Part shown: piece after piece, positions 10,777-22,063 of the stretch | Numbering within the stretch: the stretch's first letter is position 1 | Layout of the letters: the number at the start of each line of letters is the position of its first letter | Assembly: GCA_009746045.1 (NCBI GenBank) | Contig: RPFO01000132.1 | Span: forward strand, 809,590-873,589 | Origin: Mesostigma viride | Taxonomy: Eukaryota > Streptophyta > Mesostigmatophyceae > Mesostigmatales > Mesostigmataceae | Reading direction: 5' to 3' | Length of the DNA stretch: 64,000 bases | Notes under the pieces: model-generated | Told to the model about the DNA's origin: nothing | Database searches by the model: none | What the model saw: only the letters and a program-made list of their open reading frames with translations | Translations under genes and position numbers: made by a program

Positions 10777-11620
10777 CCAAAGTACCAAGTGGTGACTGGT
10801 GCTTACTGGTTGACAACCGGTCCTTCAGGGTTAGGTACACCCTCCTGGACAGGAGTTGGTGTGGAATATTGCACTCCTACCAGCTGAGAATCATGCCTGG
10901 CCCTCCCCATGGGGTTCAGAAGAGTCGCCAGGACTTAAGTCGACGCCTTTGGCCTCAAACAGTTAGGCCATGCAAGGGCAACCCGAATGCTGGTTCTTAG
11001 AGGTTGCTGTACATATGTTTTCTAGTGCCTGTTTCCAACCTGTTGCTAATAAAGAACCTGGTTGTGTGACCATGTGGTACATGGTTGGCAGGGAGCCACA
11101 TTCTGGGTTATATAATGCTTGAATAAAACATAATCATGTCATTCTCATGTTGTTCTCATGGTTGTAATGTTTGTCTTGTTCAAAGTTCCAGGTCACCTAT
11201 AAACCTGGAGGTTGGGGTGGGGTTCAATTCCCCAGCAGAGCCACAGCCTGGCATGAATGACTCCTGGGCTTAACACCCAGTGAAGACATGGGCTCCCCAA
11301 GGAGGCAGCATTTACCTAGGTGCTACCTGCTGGGTTCTTTGAGCAGAAGGGAAAGGTTGGCCAAGGCGGGCGCCATAAGAACGGGCGCCTGTGATAACTG
11401 TGAAAGATCAGGAACTCACAATAATACGTTCTTGGCATCCTTTAATCCCAGCCATTGGACTAGGTAATGTGCCTTGACTTTAATCTAGCACCAAGTTCCC
11501 AAGGAAAGGTTGGGAGCTGACCAAGGGGTCAGGGGATAACCTGGGGTGACCTCTGATTCACTGGCCAGTACACCTAGCCTGGTCCAAGGGCATATATGTT
11601 GTTACCCAAAAGGAGGCACG
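10777..11620 (+). repeat. 3' UTR/LTR region of the copia relic
   Basis: Homologous to 20508-21330 of element C. Shared landmarks include GCTAATAAA (11044-11052), GGTTGTGTGACCATG, a tRNA T-arm-like hairpin (11218-11234) and a GGCGGGCGCCAT block (about 11367). LTR ends cannot be set because no intact pair exists. It is cut at 11620 by the LTR of element D. Confidence 0.6.
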
Positions 11621-12341
11621 TGTAACGACTAAAAATGATCATCTGCATCATCCATAGTCCAAATATGAAAGATCTTTTACCTGGGTTGCTTTCTTGAGTT
11701 ACAGATCTTCAAGTATCCGAGCAACGTTGAGATGGAAATTCCACAGCACGTGATTTAGGGAATCACAACCCCTTGTAGACACAAAGACAAGCTCGTGTAT
11801 AGACGACCTCTGTGGAACTGAAGGACGTATAGCCAAGGGGCTCTCATGAATGGACAACAAAGACAAGCTTTATTATACCATGATGAATCAAAACCAACGT
11901 AGCAACAATGGCGACCCCACGTCCTTGATATCGACGTGCTTGTCGAACTTGCTTCAACCTTAGCCTGAAGAGAACCAATCAGAATCATGGAATTCTATAC
12001 AAGATCTTCGTATCCATCCTAGTCACACAAAACAGAACAACACCACACACAGCCTGGCAGAATCTTTCCATGAGATCCTGAATTTGTCGTAAGCACTAAA
12101 GTCCCAAAGGAGCATTTAAGACTCAATAGTACCGACCAACAAACTATAACCCCACGTGGACTCCTGAGTCAGGCCACGACCAATGAGGGCTCCTACCAGT
12201 CGGTTGACAAAGTATTAGCTCCAAGTACCGTCGTCTTAGAAACCTCCTAACTTTCTCAATACTGATCCAAAAGTCCTCGAATAAAAGCCAAACATTCACA
12301 AAACAAAGGATGTAACAACAAAGTCATTTTTGCTTGTTACA
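11621..12341 (-). repeat. 3' LTR of chromovirus D (minus)
   Basis: A 721-bp block whose ends form TGTAAC...GTTACA. On the minus strand it is preceded by a purine tract (GAGGGGGAGAT). It cuts the copia 3' region, giving a candidate target half-site GCACG at 11616-11620. The matching 5' LTR is missing because D is truncated at 16926. Confidence 0.8.
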
Positions 12342-12353
12342 TATCTCCCCCTC
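12342..12353 (-). other. Polypurine tract of element D
   Basis: Minus-strand GAGGGGGAGATA directly before the LTR start at 12341, the place for plus-strand priming. Confidence 0.7.
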
Positions 12354-12736
12354 AAAACTGGACCTCCCAGGTCCAATAGCCAAACTCTTGAAGGCAGAGT
12401 AACATTGAACAGAAATCCACCATCTCTTGGGAAAAGCAGATGGGTTTTTACATCCCTGGAAACAGGGCCTCCTATCTCATAAACATCTAGTCACAGGTGT
12501 GTACAGCAGACAAGTCACTACCTTATCTACTATAAATCCAGATAAACACAGCAAATAATAGAAGTTCTTCCATTCAGCATTCTGGAACCTGGAACTCTGG
12601 ACTGGAACATCAGAACTGGACTGGAGCTCCCCCATCATCCATCCTGGAATCCCCCCCTCACACCACAATCCAACGCACCTTCCATGCTCTTCCATCATCC
12701 TTCCCCCACCATCTTCCTTCTTCTCAGCTCTGTTCC
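12354..12736 (-). other. Element D untranslated stretch between ORF3 and purine tract
   Basis: About 380 bp, C-rich on the plus strand, with no credible ORF. It is the 3' untranslated part of D's genomic RNA. Confidence 0.5.
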
Positions 12737-13909
12737 TCACAGGCTATACCAATCCCCATTCACGCCATCCTTGCCCTTGGTCCCAAACAAGGGAAACTGC
12801 TCCACCATGTGAGCCAATTCTGGCCAGTTCCTGCTAACCTGCAGCACCATGCACGCCTCAGCAGCCCCTGCTGCCATCTGGGCAACATAACGCAGGCATG
12901 TCCCTGGGTAGGAGAGAAGCACCACAGACTGGCTTTCAGGATCCATCACCCAAGTAGAGGACGTCTTGTACCTGCTCACCCATGACCTGTACGCCCACCA
13001 GAACTGGAGAAAGGTCTTGACCACTGACCACTTAGCACCTATCAGAGGCACCAACACCCTCAATGGGGTCAGACGAACCTTGAGCTCCATGGTATACTTA
13101 GGCAACCTTGGGCTGCAGAAAAGGTTGGATGTCTCCAAAGGGAAGCACCCTTTGACCGAGCTGGAAGAAGAAGGAGCCAAGTCAAAGTCCCCCTGCTGGA
13201 CTGAAAACTCCAACAACTCCATATAGGAGGCCTCACCCATACTCACTGGCTTGAACTGAGTGAAGGCTCCCTTCAAAGCCTCGGGCAAGGTTGTCAACAT
13301 ATCCTGCCCCTCTGCAGGTCTCATGTCAATCTCAGGTCCTGGGGTCAAGGCAAACATCCTGTGCAACAGGTGGGCCACAAAGGGAGAGCCAATCTCGTAC
13401 AAGCTGGTGTGCAACTGAGACAAGACCTCTTCCACATAACCCTCAGCAGGGCTCACTTCCCCCTCCTCCCTGTTAAGGGCAGCCAACGCCTTGGCCAACG
13501 TCTCACAGTACTCACAGGGCCCCGTGCACTTCCTGTGATCCACATAGGCCACCACGTTCTTGACAGGTACCACATGACGAGGAATCTGAATGATGGGAGT
13601 GCTGCTGGGGCTGAGAGCTATGTTAACACCACTCCCCATCTGGGGCTGGGACAAAGACAACCCCTGAAGAAGCTCCTGTAACTTATCCTGCTTGGAGATC
13701 ACAGAATGCAATTAGAGCTTGTTAATGGCATCCATCTGCTGACCCCTCCTAAGGTCACGCCTGACAATAGTGTCACACAGGGATTCCACATAACTCATGG
13801 GGTTGGAGGCCTCTGGATGCATACCCGTGACCCCTTCCTCCGTGGTGGCTCCCAGGGCCAGGTTGGTGTACAAGGACTCCTCCTCCATCTGGAACCACAC
13901 AGCATGCAC
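12737..13909 (-). pseudogene. Element D post-pol ORF (ORF3), one in-frame stop
   Basis: Begins 14 bp after the pol stop. On the minus strand an ATG at 13909 opens a 65-codon frame ending in TAA at 13714-13712. The same frame continues at once for 324 codons to 12737, so an ORF of about 390 codons with a single nonsense change is the simplest reading. The start region has acidic segments (MEEESLYTNLAL). Around the stop there is an amphipathic stretch likely to form a coiled coil (GQQMDAINKL / SVISKQDKLQELLQGL). A KCTGPCEYC cysteine cluster follows. No signal peptide or transmembrane segment is seen, so it is not a typical envelope gene. Function unknown. Element J carries an ORF in the same place. 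Confidence 0.7.
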
Positions 13910-13923
13910 GAGGAAACCATTCG

Positions 13924-16900
13924 TTAGTCCTGAGATATAGGAAGGGGAGCAGTGGTTTTCACCAACTCAGTATACCAAGAAGGAAGAGTGAGGCCCTTCT
14001 GTTGGCAATACTCCTGGACCACCTCATGGCAGTGAGTCAAGTCAGACAACCACAGCCACGTGGCAGTAGACTCTAACTCTCCTTTCCAGTGCACCTTGAA
14101 CTGAAGCTGCTTGGTCCTACCCTTTCCTTTGACTCTGTGAGCCAACAGCTGCTCCACTTCATATATCCTCTCCCCCTCAGGATCCAGCTCAAATGGTAAG
14201 GGAGCAGAAAGACGTCCCTGCAAGGTGTTACGTTTATACAACTTGAGCTGGGCCAGGTGAAACACATTAGTCTTGAGCCTCCAGTGGGAAGGCACCTGGA
14301 CTTGAACCACAGTCCCATAGTGGAAGGTGTCCAGTACAGGGAAAGGTCCCAACCACAATGGTTGCAGTTTCCTGCATTGCTCCTTTTCAGGTAGCACACG
14401 GTTAGCCTCCAGAAGCACCAAGTCACCAGGGGCCACAAAAGTGTGAGTAGCCAGCATCTGTTGCCAAGCATTGTTCAAATACTTGTCCTGTGCATGCAAC
14501 ATCTGAGCAGCAACCATACTGTGAGCTTCCTGGAAGGATGCTATCAGCTGGTGGACTGAGGTTAAGCGTCTTCTGAAGGGGCCTTCAGCATCCCTGTCAG
14601 GCAGCTCCAGGTCAAATGGGGTCAAGGGGCACTGGCCATTGCAAATGACAAAGGGAGACATTTGGTGAGGAGCCAGGGGTGAGTTGTTGATAGCAAACTC
14701 TATGAAGGGAAGTCTCCTGTCCCATTCCTTGTTATCATGGGTACAGTAGTGCTTCTGGCATTCCTGTACAATACGGTTCAGCCTCTCCACAGCCCCCGTG
14801 CTGGCACACCTGTATGCTACCCCAAAGGCCAACTTGGTGTCCAGGATGTCAAAGAAGGACTTCCAGAACCCAGACATCCACAAGGGATCCTGGTCAGTGA
14901 TGATCACACGTGGCTTGCCATGCAGTCTGTACACCTCCTTCATGAACAACTCTACACACTGGGCAGCAGTCAGATGGGCATTGCAGGGGATGAGATGGCA
15001 CATTCTAGAGAGCCTGTCCATCACCACCAGTTTCCTGTCATTACCAGCATCAGAAACAGGCAAGCCACAGATGAAGTCCATGGTCACACTGATCCAGGGT
15101 CGGAGGGGAATAGGCATGGCCATAGGAAAGATAGGCACAGCCCGAGTCCTAACCTTATTCCTTTGGCATGAGTCACAGGAAGCCACATAGGCTCTGATGT
15201 CACGAAACATGCCAGGCCACCAAAACCTCTCTTGTACCTCGTCATGGAAAAGCTTAGCATACCCAGGATGACACGCAGTCACGTCGTCATGGAAGCAATG
15301 CAACACAGTAGGGATGGCCATTTCTGGCACATATACCTTCCTGGTCACTACATGGTCAGCATCCTGGGTGTGGACATAAAGGACTCCCTCCCAGTACTCC
15401 ACAGGCCTGTTACCAAAACTTCCCTCCTGAATGGCCTTAGTGGCCAGGTCCTCAGTTTTAGTGAAGGCCTTGATCACGTCTAGCAGGGCAATACTCATAG
15501 GGTTAGGCAGGACTAGCTGTTTGCCAGGTCCTAAGGGCTGCAGCTGCAGCACCTCACCCTCCTGCAGGTGACTAGTGACTAGATGCTTGGATGACAGAAC
15601 ATCAGCCACAGGTGTACGTGACTTCCCCTTGATCTCAGCTGCCAATTCTCTGGATTTGGACAGCATCCCTGGCTCCAGTATCCACTTCCTGGGCCTTCCC
15701 CTCCCCCTACTAGGATTCTCTGTGCTTGATTGCGTTGTGGGAGTGGACTGGCTACCAACAGAACCCTCCTTAGGACTGCCTTGCCGTGACTGGCCACCCA
15801 CCTGGACGCCTGTCAACCCTGGGACAGAGCCCTGGTCAATGAGCATCTCGTGACTAGAGCTAGCCTCTACAGGGGGTGGACTCAGCTTGGAGGTTTGTTG
15901 ACTAGCTGCCTGTGCCCTCGTGACAGCACCACACTCAACCACAGAAACCATGGCAGCACAAATATCCAGATCCTCGTGAAATGCTCCCATCAGATCCCTT
16001 CTCCTAGAGAGGGCGTCTGGCACCACATTCTGTGAGCCTGGGACATACTGCACAGAGAAAGGATAGAATCCCCCTAGGTACTCCATCCACCCCGCCATCC
16101 TCTTGCTCATCCTACTCTGTTCTAGCACATGCACCAAGGGCCTGTGGTCAGTCATCAGTGTGATAGACTCTTGCCCTAGCCCATCTGTAGCACTGCTAGC
16201 AACAGAAAACTGAGCTCCCTTCAACAGATGCTCCCACTTGTGACATGCCACCACTAAGCCCAACAACTCCTGCTCGTGCACAGGGTAGTTGCGTTCAGCT
16301 GAGCTCATGGTTTTAGACATGTACTCCACTGGCTGTGGTCCATAACCATGGTCTTGCATCAGCACAGCACCTATGGCGCCTTGAGAGGCATCTGACCTAA
16401 CCTGATAAGGTAGATCTGGATTAGGACCCACTAGCACAGGGGTGGATGTGAGCTTCTGCTTCAACAGGTCAAAGGCCTGCTGGCACCTATCTGTCCACTC
16501 AAACTGAACATCCTTCTTGATCAACTCAAGCAAGGGGGTGGAGATGGCAGCCATGTCAGGGATAAAACGCCTGTACCACCCCACCATGCCCAGGAAGGAC
16601 TTGACATCATGTGCAGACTGCAACACAGGCCACTCAAGGATGGCAGCAATCTTAGCATTGTCAGGTGTCATACCCAAGGAGCTCAACTTGTACCCTAGGA
16701 AACCCACTTCATGCCCCCACTCCACCTTAGACCTCTTGACGGACAAGTGGTATTGCTGGATGACCTTCAGGACCTCCTCCACGTTCTCCAGATGCTCCTT
16801 GAAAGTCCTTGAGTGCACCAGGATGTCGTCCATGTAGGCCACCACGCAGGTTCTGAACACAGGTCTTGCAGGATCACACAGATGGGCAATATCCTTGAAC

Positions 16901-16926
16901 CTGGGATTCCTGAGATCAGGAGAGAT
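13924..16926 (-). CDS. Element D chromovirus pol: RT end, RNase H, integrase, chromodomain (5'-truncated)
   Basis: An uninterrupted frame of about 1000 codons on the minus strand. It starts in the RT palm with VVAYMDDILVHS, then FLGMVGWYRRFIPDMA and the RNase H motifs (RSDASQGAIGAV, TLMTDHRPLVHVL, VVPDALSRR). A linker carries an AT-hook (RGRGRPRK, about 15690-15713). The integrase has an HHCC finger (HDDVTACHPGYAKL ... CDSCQ) and a DDE core (TMDFICGLP, IITDQDPLW, AVERLNRI). A GPF segment (LWLGPFPVLDTFHYG) is followed by a chromodomain (YEVEQLLAHRVKGKG ... KVHWKG). This order is that of Ty3/gypsy chromoviruses, whose chromodomain guides integration to marked chromatin. Gag, protease and the RT fingers are missing; the frame ends at a stop beside the junction with element C. 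Confidence 0.92.
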   Translation of the reverse strand: MSPDLRNPRFKDIAHLCDPARPVFRTCVVAYMDDILVHSRTFKEHLENVEEVLKVIQQYHLSVKRSKVEWGHEVGFLGYKLSSLGMTPDNAKIAAILEWPVLQSAHDVKSFLGMVGWYRRFIPDMAAISTPLLELIKKDVQFEWTDRCQQAFDLLKQKLTSTPVLVGPNPDLPYQVRSDASQGAIGAVLMQDHGYGPQPVEYMSKTMSSAERNYPVHEQELLGLVVACHKWEHLLKGAQFSVASSATDGLGQESITLMTDHRPLVHVLEQSRMSKRMAGWMEYLGGFYPFSVQYVPGSQNVVPDALSRRRDLMGAFHEDLDICAAMVSVVECGAVTRAQAASQQTSKLSPPPVEASSSHEMLIDQGSVPGLTGVQVGGQSRQGSPKEGSVGSQSTPTTQSSTENPSRGRGRPRKWILEPGMLSKSRELAAEIKGKSRTPVADVLSSKHLVTSHLQEGEVLQLQPLGPGKQLVLPNPMSIALLDVIKAFTKTEDLATKAIQEGSFGNRPVEYWEGVLYVHTQDADHVVTRKVYVPEMAIPTVLHCFHDDVTACHPGYAKLFHDEVQERFWWPGMFRDIRAYVASCDSCQRNKVRTRAVPIFPMAMPIPLRPWISVTMDFICGLPVSDAGNDRKLVVMDRLSRMCHLIPCNAHLTAAQCVELFMKEVYRLHGKPRVIITDQDPLWMSGFWKSFFDILDTKLAFGVAYRCASTGAVERLNRIVQECQKHYCTHDNKEWDRRLPFIEFAINNSPLAPHQMSPFVICNGQCPLTPFDLELPDRDAEGPFRRRLTSVHQLIASFQEAHSMVAAQMLHAQDKYLNNAWQQMLATHTFVAPGDLVLLEANRVLPEKEQCRKLQPLWLGPFPVLDTFHYGTVVQVQVPSHWRLKTNVFHLAQLKLYKRNTLQGRLSAPLPFELDPEGERIYEVEQLLAHRVKGKGRTKQLQFKVHWKGELESTATWLWLSDLTHCHEVVQEYCQQKGLTLPSWYTELVKTTAPLPISQD

Positions 16927-16929
16927 CTA

Positions 16930-19900
16930 AGGCAGAGAGTTCCCTGTCAGATGACCGGACGAACAGTTGTACATAGTAATGGGGGTGTCCCTCTTGTGCA
17001 GCAGCAAGGGGTTGGGAATGATGAGGTGCTTCCACTCAATGATTGCAATAACGCTGCTGCAGCAGTGGAATTCCCTGTGCCTGTGGCAGGTGCAGGGTCT
17101 CCAGTCGTTGGGGTTGGCTCTGGGAGTCAAGCCGCCAGACTGGAAGGACCTGCAGCTTCTGTGGGAACCGGGGCTGGCTCTGGGAGCCGAGCTACCTTGG
17201 AGGAGGTCCCTGGAGCAAGAGATAAGCAGGTGGGTCGTGCTATCCCAAGCACACAGTCTTTGTCACGTTCCTCTCTGTGCAGCCAGGCTGACAGGGGGTT
17301 GAGCTATGCTCAGGCTGGAAACACTCTACACCATATATTTGGCCACTCTAAGCAGGCAGAGATGTTTGCTTGGAAGATTGGCAAGGAGCCTTTGCTTGAG
17401 GCCTGCAGTGCAGCTGCTCAGAATTGTGTCTGTCAGGAGAATGCTGTTCGCCTCCCACAGTCCCATGCCAGAGAACCTGCTAGAGAGCGGGGGGATATCC
17501 AGGTGGACATCCAGCATATCAGGGGCATGTATCTGTTGGTGGGGGTGGATAGGTTTAGCAGATATAGGTTGCTGACCATTCTTCCTGGAATGCAGGAGCA
17601 TCAGCTGTTGATGGGTCTCCAGTCTTTGTTGCCAGGCTTTGGGGTGTACACCAAGGTGCAAGCTGACTTGCAGTTTGACTGCTTGATCAAGCTGGCTGAC
17701 CAGCTTCCTTGTAAGTTGGTAGTGGTCCCTAGGGAATGCCATGGGCAGCAGGGAGCTGTAGAGAGATCTATACGTGAAGTAAAAACAGTGGTGCTAGCAG
17801 CTAGGAGTGTGCCTGTTGTGGCATCAGCTCTAGAGAAAGCAGCTTGGTGTAAGGGGATTGAGGAGCAGCTTAACCACAGGGTAACCTATTACTATGATGG
17901 TGTGGCAGTCTCTCCCCTGGCATTGCAGTTTGGTATGCTATCACAGGACGTGGTGGCAGCCTGCCTGAAGAAGGCAGACAGGGTGTTTTCCAGATTGAGG
18001 CGTAAGGACAAGGGTTGGAAAATGCTGAGGCCCCAGGTGGGACTGAGGGTCAGGATGTGGAAGGAACCGTCATTACCAGGCAAGCGTGGCAAGTGGCAAG
18101 ATGGGCAGGTAACCCATGTTGAGAAGCTAACCATTCTTGTCTGGTGGCTTTGGAGAGTAATCCCAAGCACGTGTACAGGCTATCCTGGGCTCACGTCAAG
18201 GAGAGAAGGCCAACTGCAATCTGGCCTGAAGACGGCCCTGATCCTCCCTTGGAGGGAGATGAGCAGGATGAGAGCCAGGCAGCAGATGCTAACCCACCAT
18301 GCTTGGATTATGGTCTGTCCTGGATGGATGAGGGTGAGCAGGAGTCTGCTGAGACGTCTGTCACAAGGCCAGAGGTGGCCAGGGCTGCACCACAGTCCAG
18401 GGGGCTGCTTATGGCGGACATCATTCGAGCTCTGCAGAACAGCAAGCGTGATCCCAAGGTATCTAAGCTCACGGGATGGGGGTCATGTGGGGCACCAGCA
18501 CTAGAAGTGGATACCAACTCACAGGTGTCCATTCTAAGGGTAGAGGATGCTGCAGGCTTGCAGTGGTCATCCCCTAGCTGCCTAGCTGTGTCTGATTTCT
18601 CTGGGAATGTGTCCATGAAGATCTTGGGAGAAGTGAGTGTGCCTATCCTGGGGGTGCCCACCACGTTCAGTGTGGTTGAAGGGTATCAGGGGCCTGCCAT
18701 TCTAGGTCAGAACTTCTTGTGCTTACCAGGGGTGAGGATATCCTCTGAGGAGCTAGCATTAGAAGGGCAGGGCCGCCTTCCCTTGCAGAGATATCGCTAC
18801 TCCCAGGGTCTTAGTGTGGCTGTAAGGGCTGTGAGGGGTCTAGAGGCAGAGGGTCCTGATACAAAGGAGCCCATTGCTGGGGACCTGCTGATCCTCCCTA
18901 CTACGTTTGACCCACGTGAGTTGGGTGTGCAGAGGTACCAGATCCCAGGAACGAGTCCTGTACCTTGGCGCAAGCTAGTGGAGATGATGCAAAGCCCCAA
19001 GATGGCTAAGGCATGGACTCTTGGCTTTGTTGCTTCTGGGCATGAGTGGATAGTTGCCAACTGTGCAGAGCCTGTGGATGTCCTCCCTGAGGATCACCAG
19101 CTGCTCAGATTGATGTTTGTCCTCAAGCTCAAGGAGGTAGATGGCGTGCAGGTGCCACATGTTAGACCAGTTGTGACTGAGTACCATGGCACTGGACAGT
19201 TAGCAGATGAGGAGCTTTACACACCAGGGATGCTGCATGATACATGGAGGATTTTGTTGTGCATTTACTTGTCTTTTCTGCAGAAGGGGATACCCTATAG
19301 CTCTGTGTTGGTAGATTTCAAGAGGGCTTTTCTTAAGGGTGATCAGCAGGAAGCACAGGATACTTGGCGCACAATACCCCCTTTCTTTGTTAAGGTGCCT
19401 GCAGTGTGGAGGGCAGAGCTGAAGACGAGGTATTTGAGGATTCTCAAAGGCGTGGAAGGCCTTAGATCGAGTCCCATCATCTGGAGGAAGAGCTTGGAGA
19501 AGTACCTCAGGTCTGTCTGTGGTCTCTCAGTCTCTCCAGTTGATCCTTGTCTGTTTCAGGGTAGCTATGAGGGGCTGCCAGCGTTTGCCTCCCTGCATGG
19601 TGATGATCTGCATCTCCTGGGCCATCCCACTTGGCAAGAGTTGACTCTGGCCAGGATCCAGAAACGGTTTGAACTGGGTAAGATCCAGTACATGGTTGAG
19701 AATGAGCCCATGGTGTTTTGTGGAATGCAGGCGACCTTGGTCCATCAGCAGGGTACATGGTCCATCCAGCTGGAGGGTGGTAAGGATTATCCTCAGCAGA
19801 TCATAGATGCCTTGCAGGAGCCCATCACCCAGGCCAGATGTGCAACAATACGAGGTATGTTGGCATGGCTGGCCAGCATTTGTGCTCCTGACCTGTTGGT

Positions 19901-20507
19901 ACTGAGTCGGTTGACCGATTCCCAACTGGTTGAGGTGGGTGCTGAGAGAGTGGTAGAGGCTGTTCGCATGTCTCCCCCTCTCATGCTGGGTCCTTTGGAT
20001 TTGTACAGGCCTTTTGACATGATGCTCTATGTGGACAGTTCTATGGATAGTAGGAAGGTCACAGAGGTCAGGGGCCGTGCAGCAGCATTAATATCCCTGG
20101 TGCAGGAACAGTCCTCTCTGGTCTGCTGGTACAGTCGGTTGCAAAACAGGGTAACTCCCAGCAGTGACATTGCTGAGTGCAGGGCAATCTGTGAAGGGCT
20201 TCATACTGCTCTTTACTTGAGGGAGCTATTTTACCAGCTATGTCAAGTGGCTTCCTGTCGGTTGCAGATGCACACACTGGTAAGAACTGACAGCATGGGC
20301 ATGGTGCAGTTTGTGCACAGGCAGCTGGCCAGGAGCAGGGACCTTGATTATTTGTTGCTCAAGGAAATGTCTTGCTTAGCTAACATTGAACATGTGGCTG
20401 GCGTGGACAACCCTGCAGATGCTCTCACCAAGCTGGAGGAGAAGGCTGAGCTGCAATACCCTTTGCTTCGTGGGCTCATGGCCTCCAAGGGGGGAGGGCC
20501 AGAGTAG
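16930..20507 (+). pseudogene. Element C divergent copia pol: integrase, protease-like, RT, RNase H
   Basis: Two frames joined by a frameshift near 18140. The first carries a pre-integrase finger-like region (TLHHIFGHSKQ ... NCVCQ) and an integrase core (IQVDIQHIRGMYLLVGVDRF, VQADLQF, GAVERSIREVK). The second begins near ALESNPKHVYRLSWAHVKER and holds a retropepsin-like block (ALEVDTNSQVSIL at about 18495, AILGQNFL at about 18693). RT follows, with VLVDFKRAFLKGD and HGDD (19596-19607). RNase H motifs are LYVDSSMDS, SDIAECRAICEG, RTDSMGMV and NPADALTK. RNase H type and gene order (integrase before RT) place it with Ty1/copia. The protease-like block between integrase and RT, with DTNS in place of DTG/DSG, is odd. 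Gag and the 5' LTR are absent; it joins element D at about 16926. Confidence 0.8.
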
Positions 20508-21470
20508 ACCAAACAGCCTTGCTCTAGGTGGGAGGCATCCCAGTGGGCTGGGCAGCCACGTGGTGGCTGACAGCAGGTCCTTCAGAGTTCAGACACACAC
20601 TCTGCTGGACAGGGGTCAGGGTGGAGTCACTCCCCTGGCTGAGAATTTCGCCTGGCTCTGTCATGGAGCTGCAGAAGAGTCTTAAGGACTTTGTAATGGG
20701 CCTTGGGTCTTCATGGAATGGACCCTGCAAGGGCAGCCCAAGTGTTGGCTCTAACAGGTTGCTGTACATTTGTATATATTCTCTGTAACCAACCTGTTGC
20801 ATGCTAATAAAATCCCTGGTTGTGTGACCATGTTGGACGTGGTTGCCAGGGGCCTCACTATGGGTTATACTCTTTATAATAAAACATAATCTTGTTATTG
20901 TCATGTCTTGTTGTTTGTGATGCTCAGTTCCAGGAGCTGATCCAAACCTGGAGGATATGGGGTGGGGTTCGATTCCCCAGCTGACCTCAGCCTGGCATGT
21001 ATGAATCCTGAGTTATCCCTCAGTGAGGACATGGGCTCCCCATGTGTTGGCTAACATTTGTCAGGGCTCTCTCAGTCTTTGGAAGGATTTAAAAGATAAA
21101 GGAGGCTCCGTGGCGGGCGCCATATGAACGGGCGCCTGTGATAACTGGATGACCAGGAACTCACAATAGTACGTTCATGGACTCCTCTATCCAAACTCCT
21201 CTGACTAAGTGAAGACCTAACTTTAATCTACACCAGGTTCCCAAAGAAAGGGTTGGGATGTCATGTGGGTCAGAGGGCAACCTTTGAACCAATGAGCAGG
21301 CCTAGCTAATATTTGGAGGCACCTCAGGTTCCAAAAGAAAAGGCAGGTCTGGTCTCTGGGAGGGATCAGATGTCTGAAGGCTTGTGGGGACAGTGGCTGA
21401 TAGGTTCTCAGGCTGGTCCAAGCTCCAAAACAAGAAAGGGTTGGAGTTAGCATATTGGGGCACCAATGTG
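20508..21470 (+). repeat. Element C 3' region with LTR-like sequence
   Basis: A purine tract (CCAAGGGGGGAGGGCC, 20486-20501) overlaps the end of the coding frame. Downstream, 20520-21330 is homologous to 10777-11620, with GCTAATAAA at 20803-20811 and a tRNA T-arm-like hairpin at 20963-20979. Exact LTR ends cannot be fixed because there is no intact pair. Confidence 0.55.
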
Positions 21471-22063
21471 CTAGATGGATGCAGGTTGAGGAGACCTTTC
21501 CAACGCCGTGTCAACCGCCTAGAACAGACAAGGGACTAGAAAGTTATCAAGTCCCGAAGTACTGCCGACCGGTGGGCGAGGGCGGTGCACACTCAGGGCA
21601 TAGTGGACAGGACACGTGGCAGGCCGTGCCTGCACAGGCTTAGCCTGACTCTCACGTGACTGGGACACAGTGTACTGAGGGCGCAACGGTACTGTGGCTA
21701 GTAGAAGCCAGTAACCAGCCAGCAGGTCTGCAAGGATGTAAGTCCTTGCAGGACTGTGGCAGGTCCTGTGCTGTCCTAGACACAGGATAGCCAGAGATTC
21801 CTGTATGCTGCCTGCAACAAGGATGCAGGGCAGCGATACGAGGCTCTGGCAAGGTAGCGTTGCACAGCGTTGCTCATGACCGAGGAACAAGGATGGAACG
21901 AGGTTGCATATAGCTCGGGGCTCAACGAGGCAACGAGCGTCTTCACACACGAACCTTGGTCGTCACGACGAGTGGCGAGCCTATCGAGGGTCGTAGGCCT
22001 GGTGTGAGGATAAAGGTTGCTAGCCAGCAGCCTAGGGTCAGTCCAGCCAGCAAGACCAGGAGC
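21471..22063. other. Unassigned stretch between C and H
   Basis: About 600 bp without a credible gene. A minus-strand frame through 21943-22176 contains a hydrophobic segment (LVLLAGLTLGCWLATFIL) and could be the eroded continuation of element H past its gag, but there is no motif to confirm it. Confidence 0.35.

Noticed and set aside
11218-11234. A tRNA gene
   Set aside because: Only the T arm is recognisable; no acceptor stem, anticodon arm or A box could be found around it.
12737-13909. Envelope gene in element D
   Set aside because: No signal peptide, membrane anchor or furin-like site is visible.
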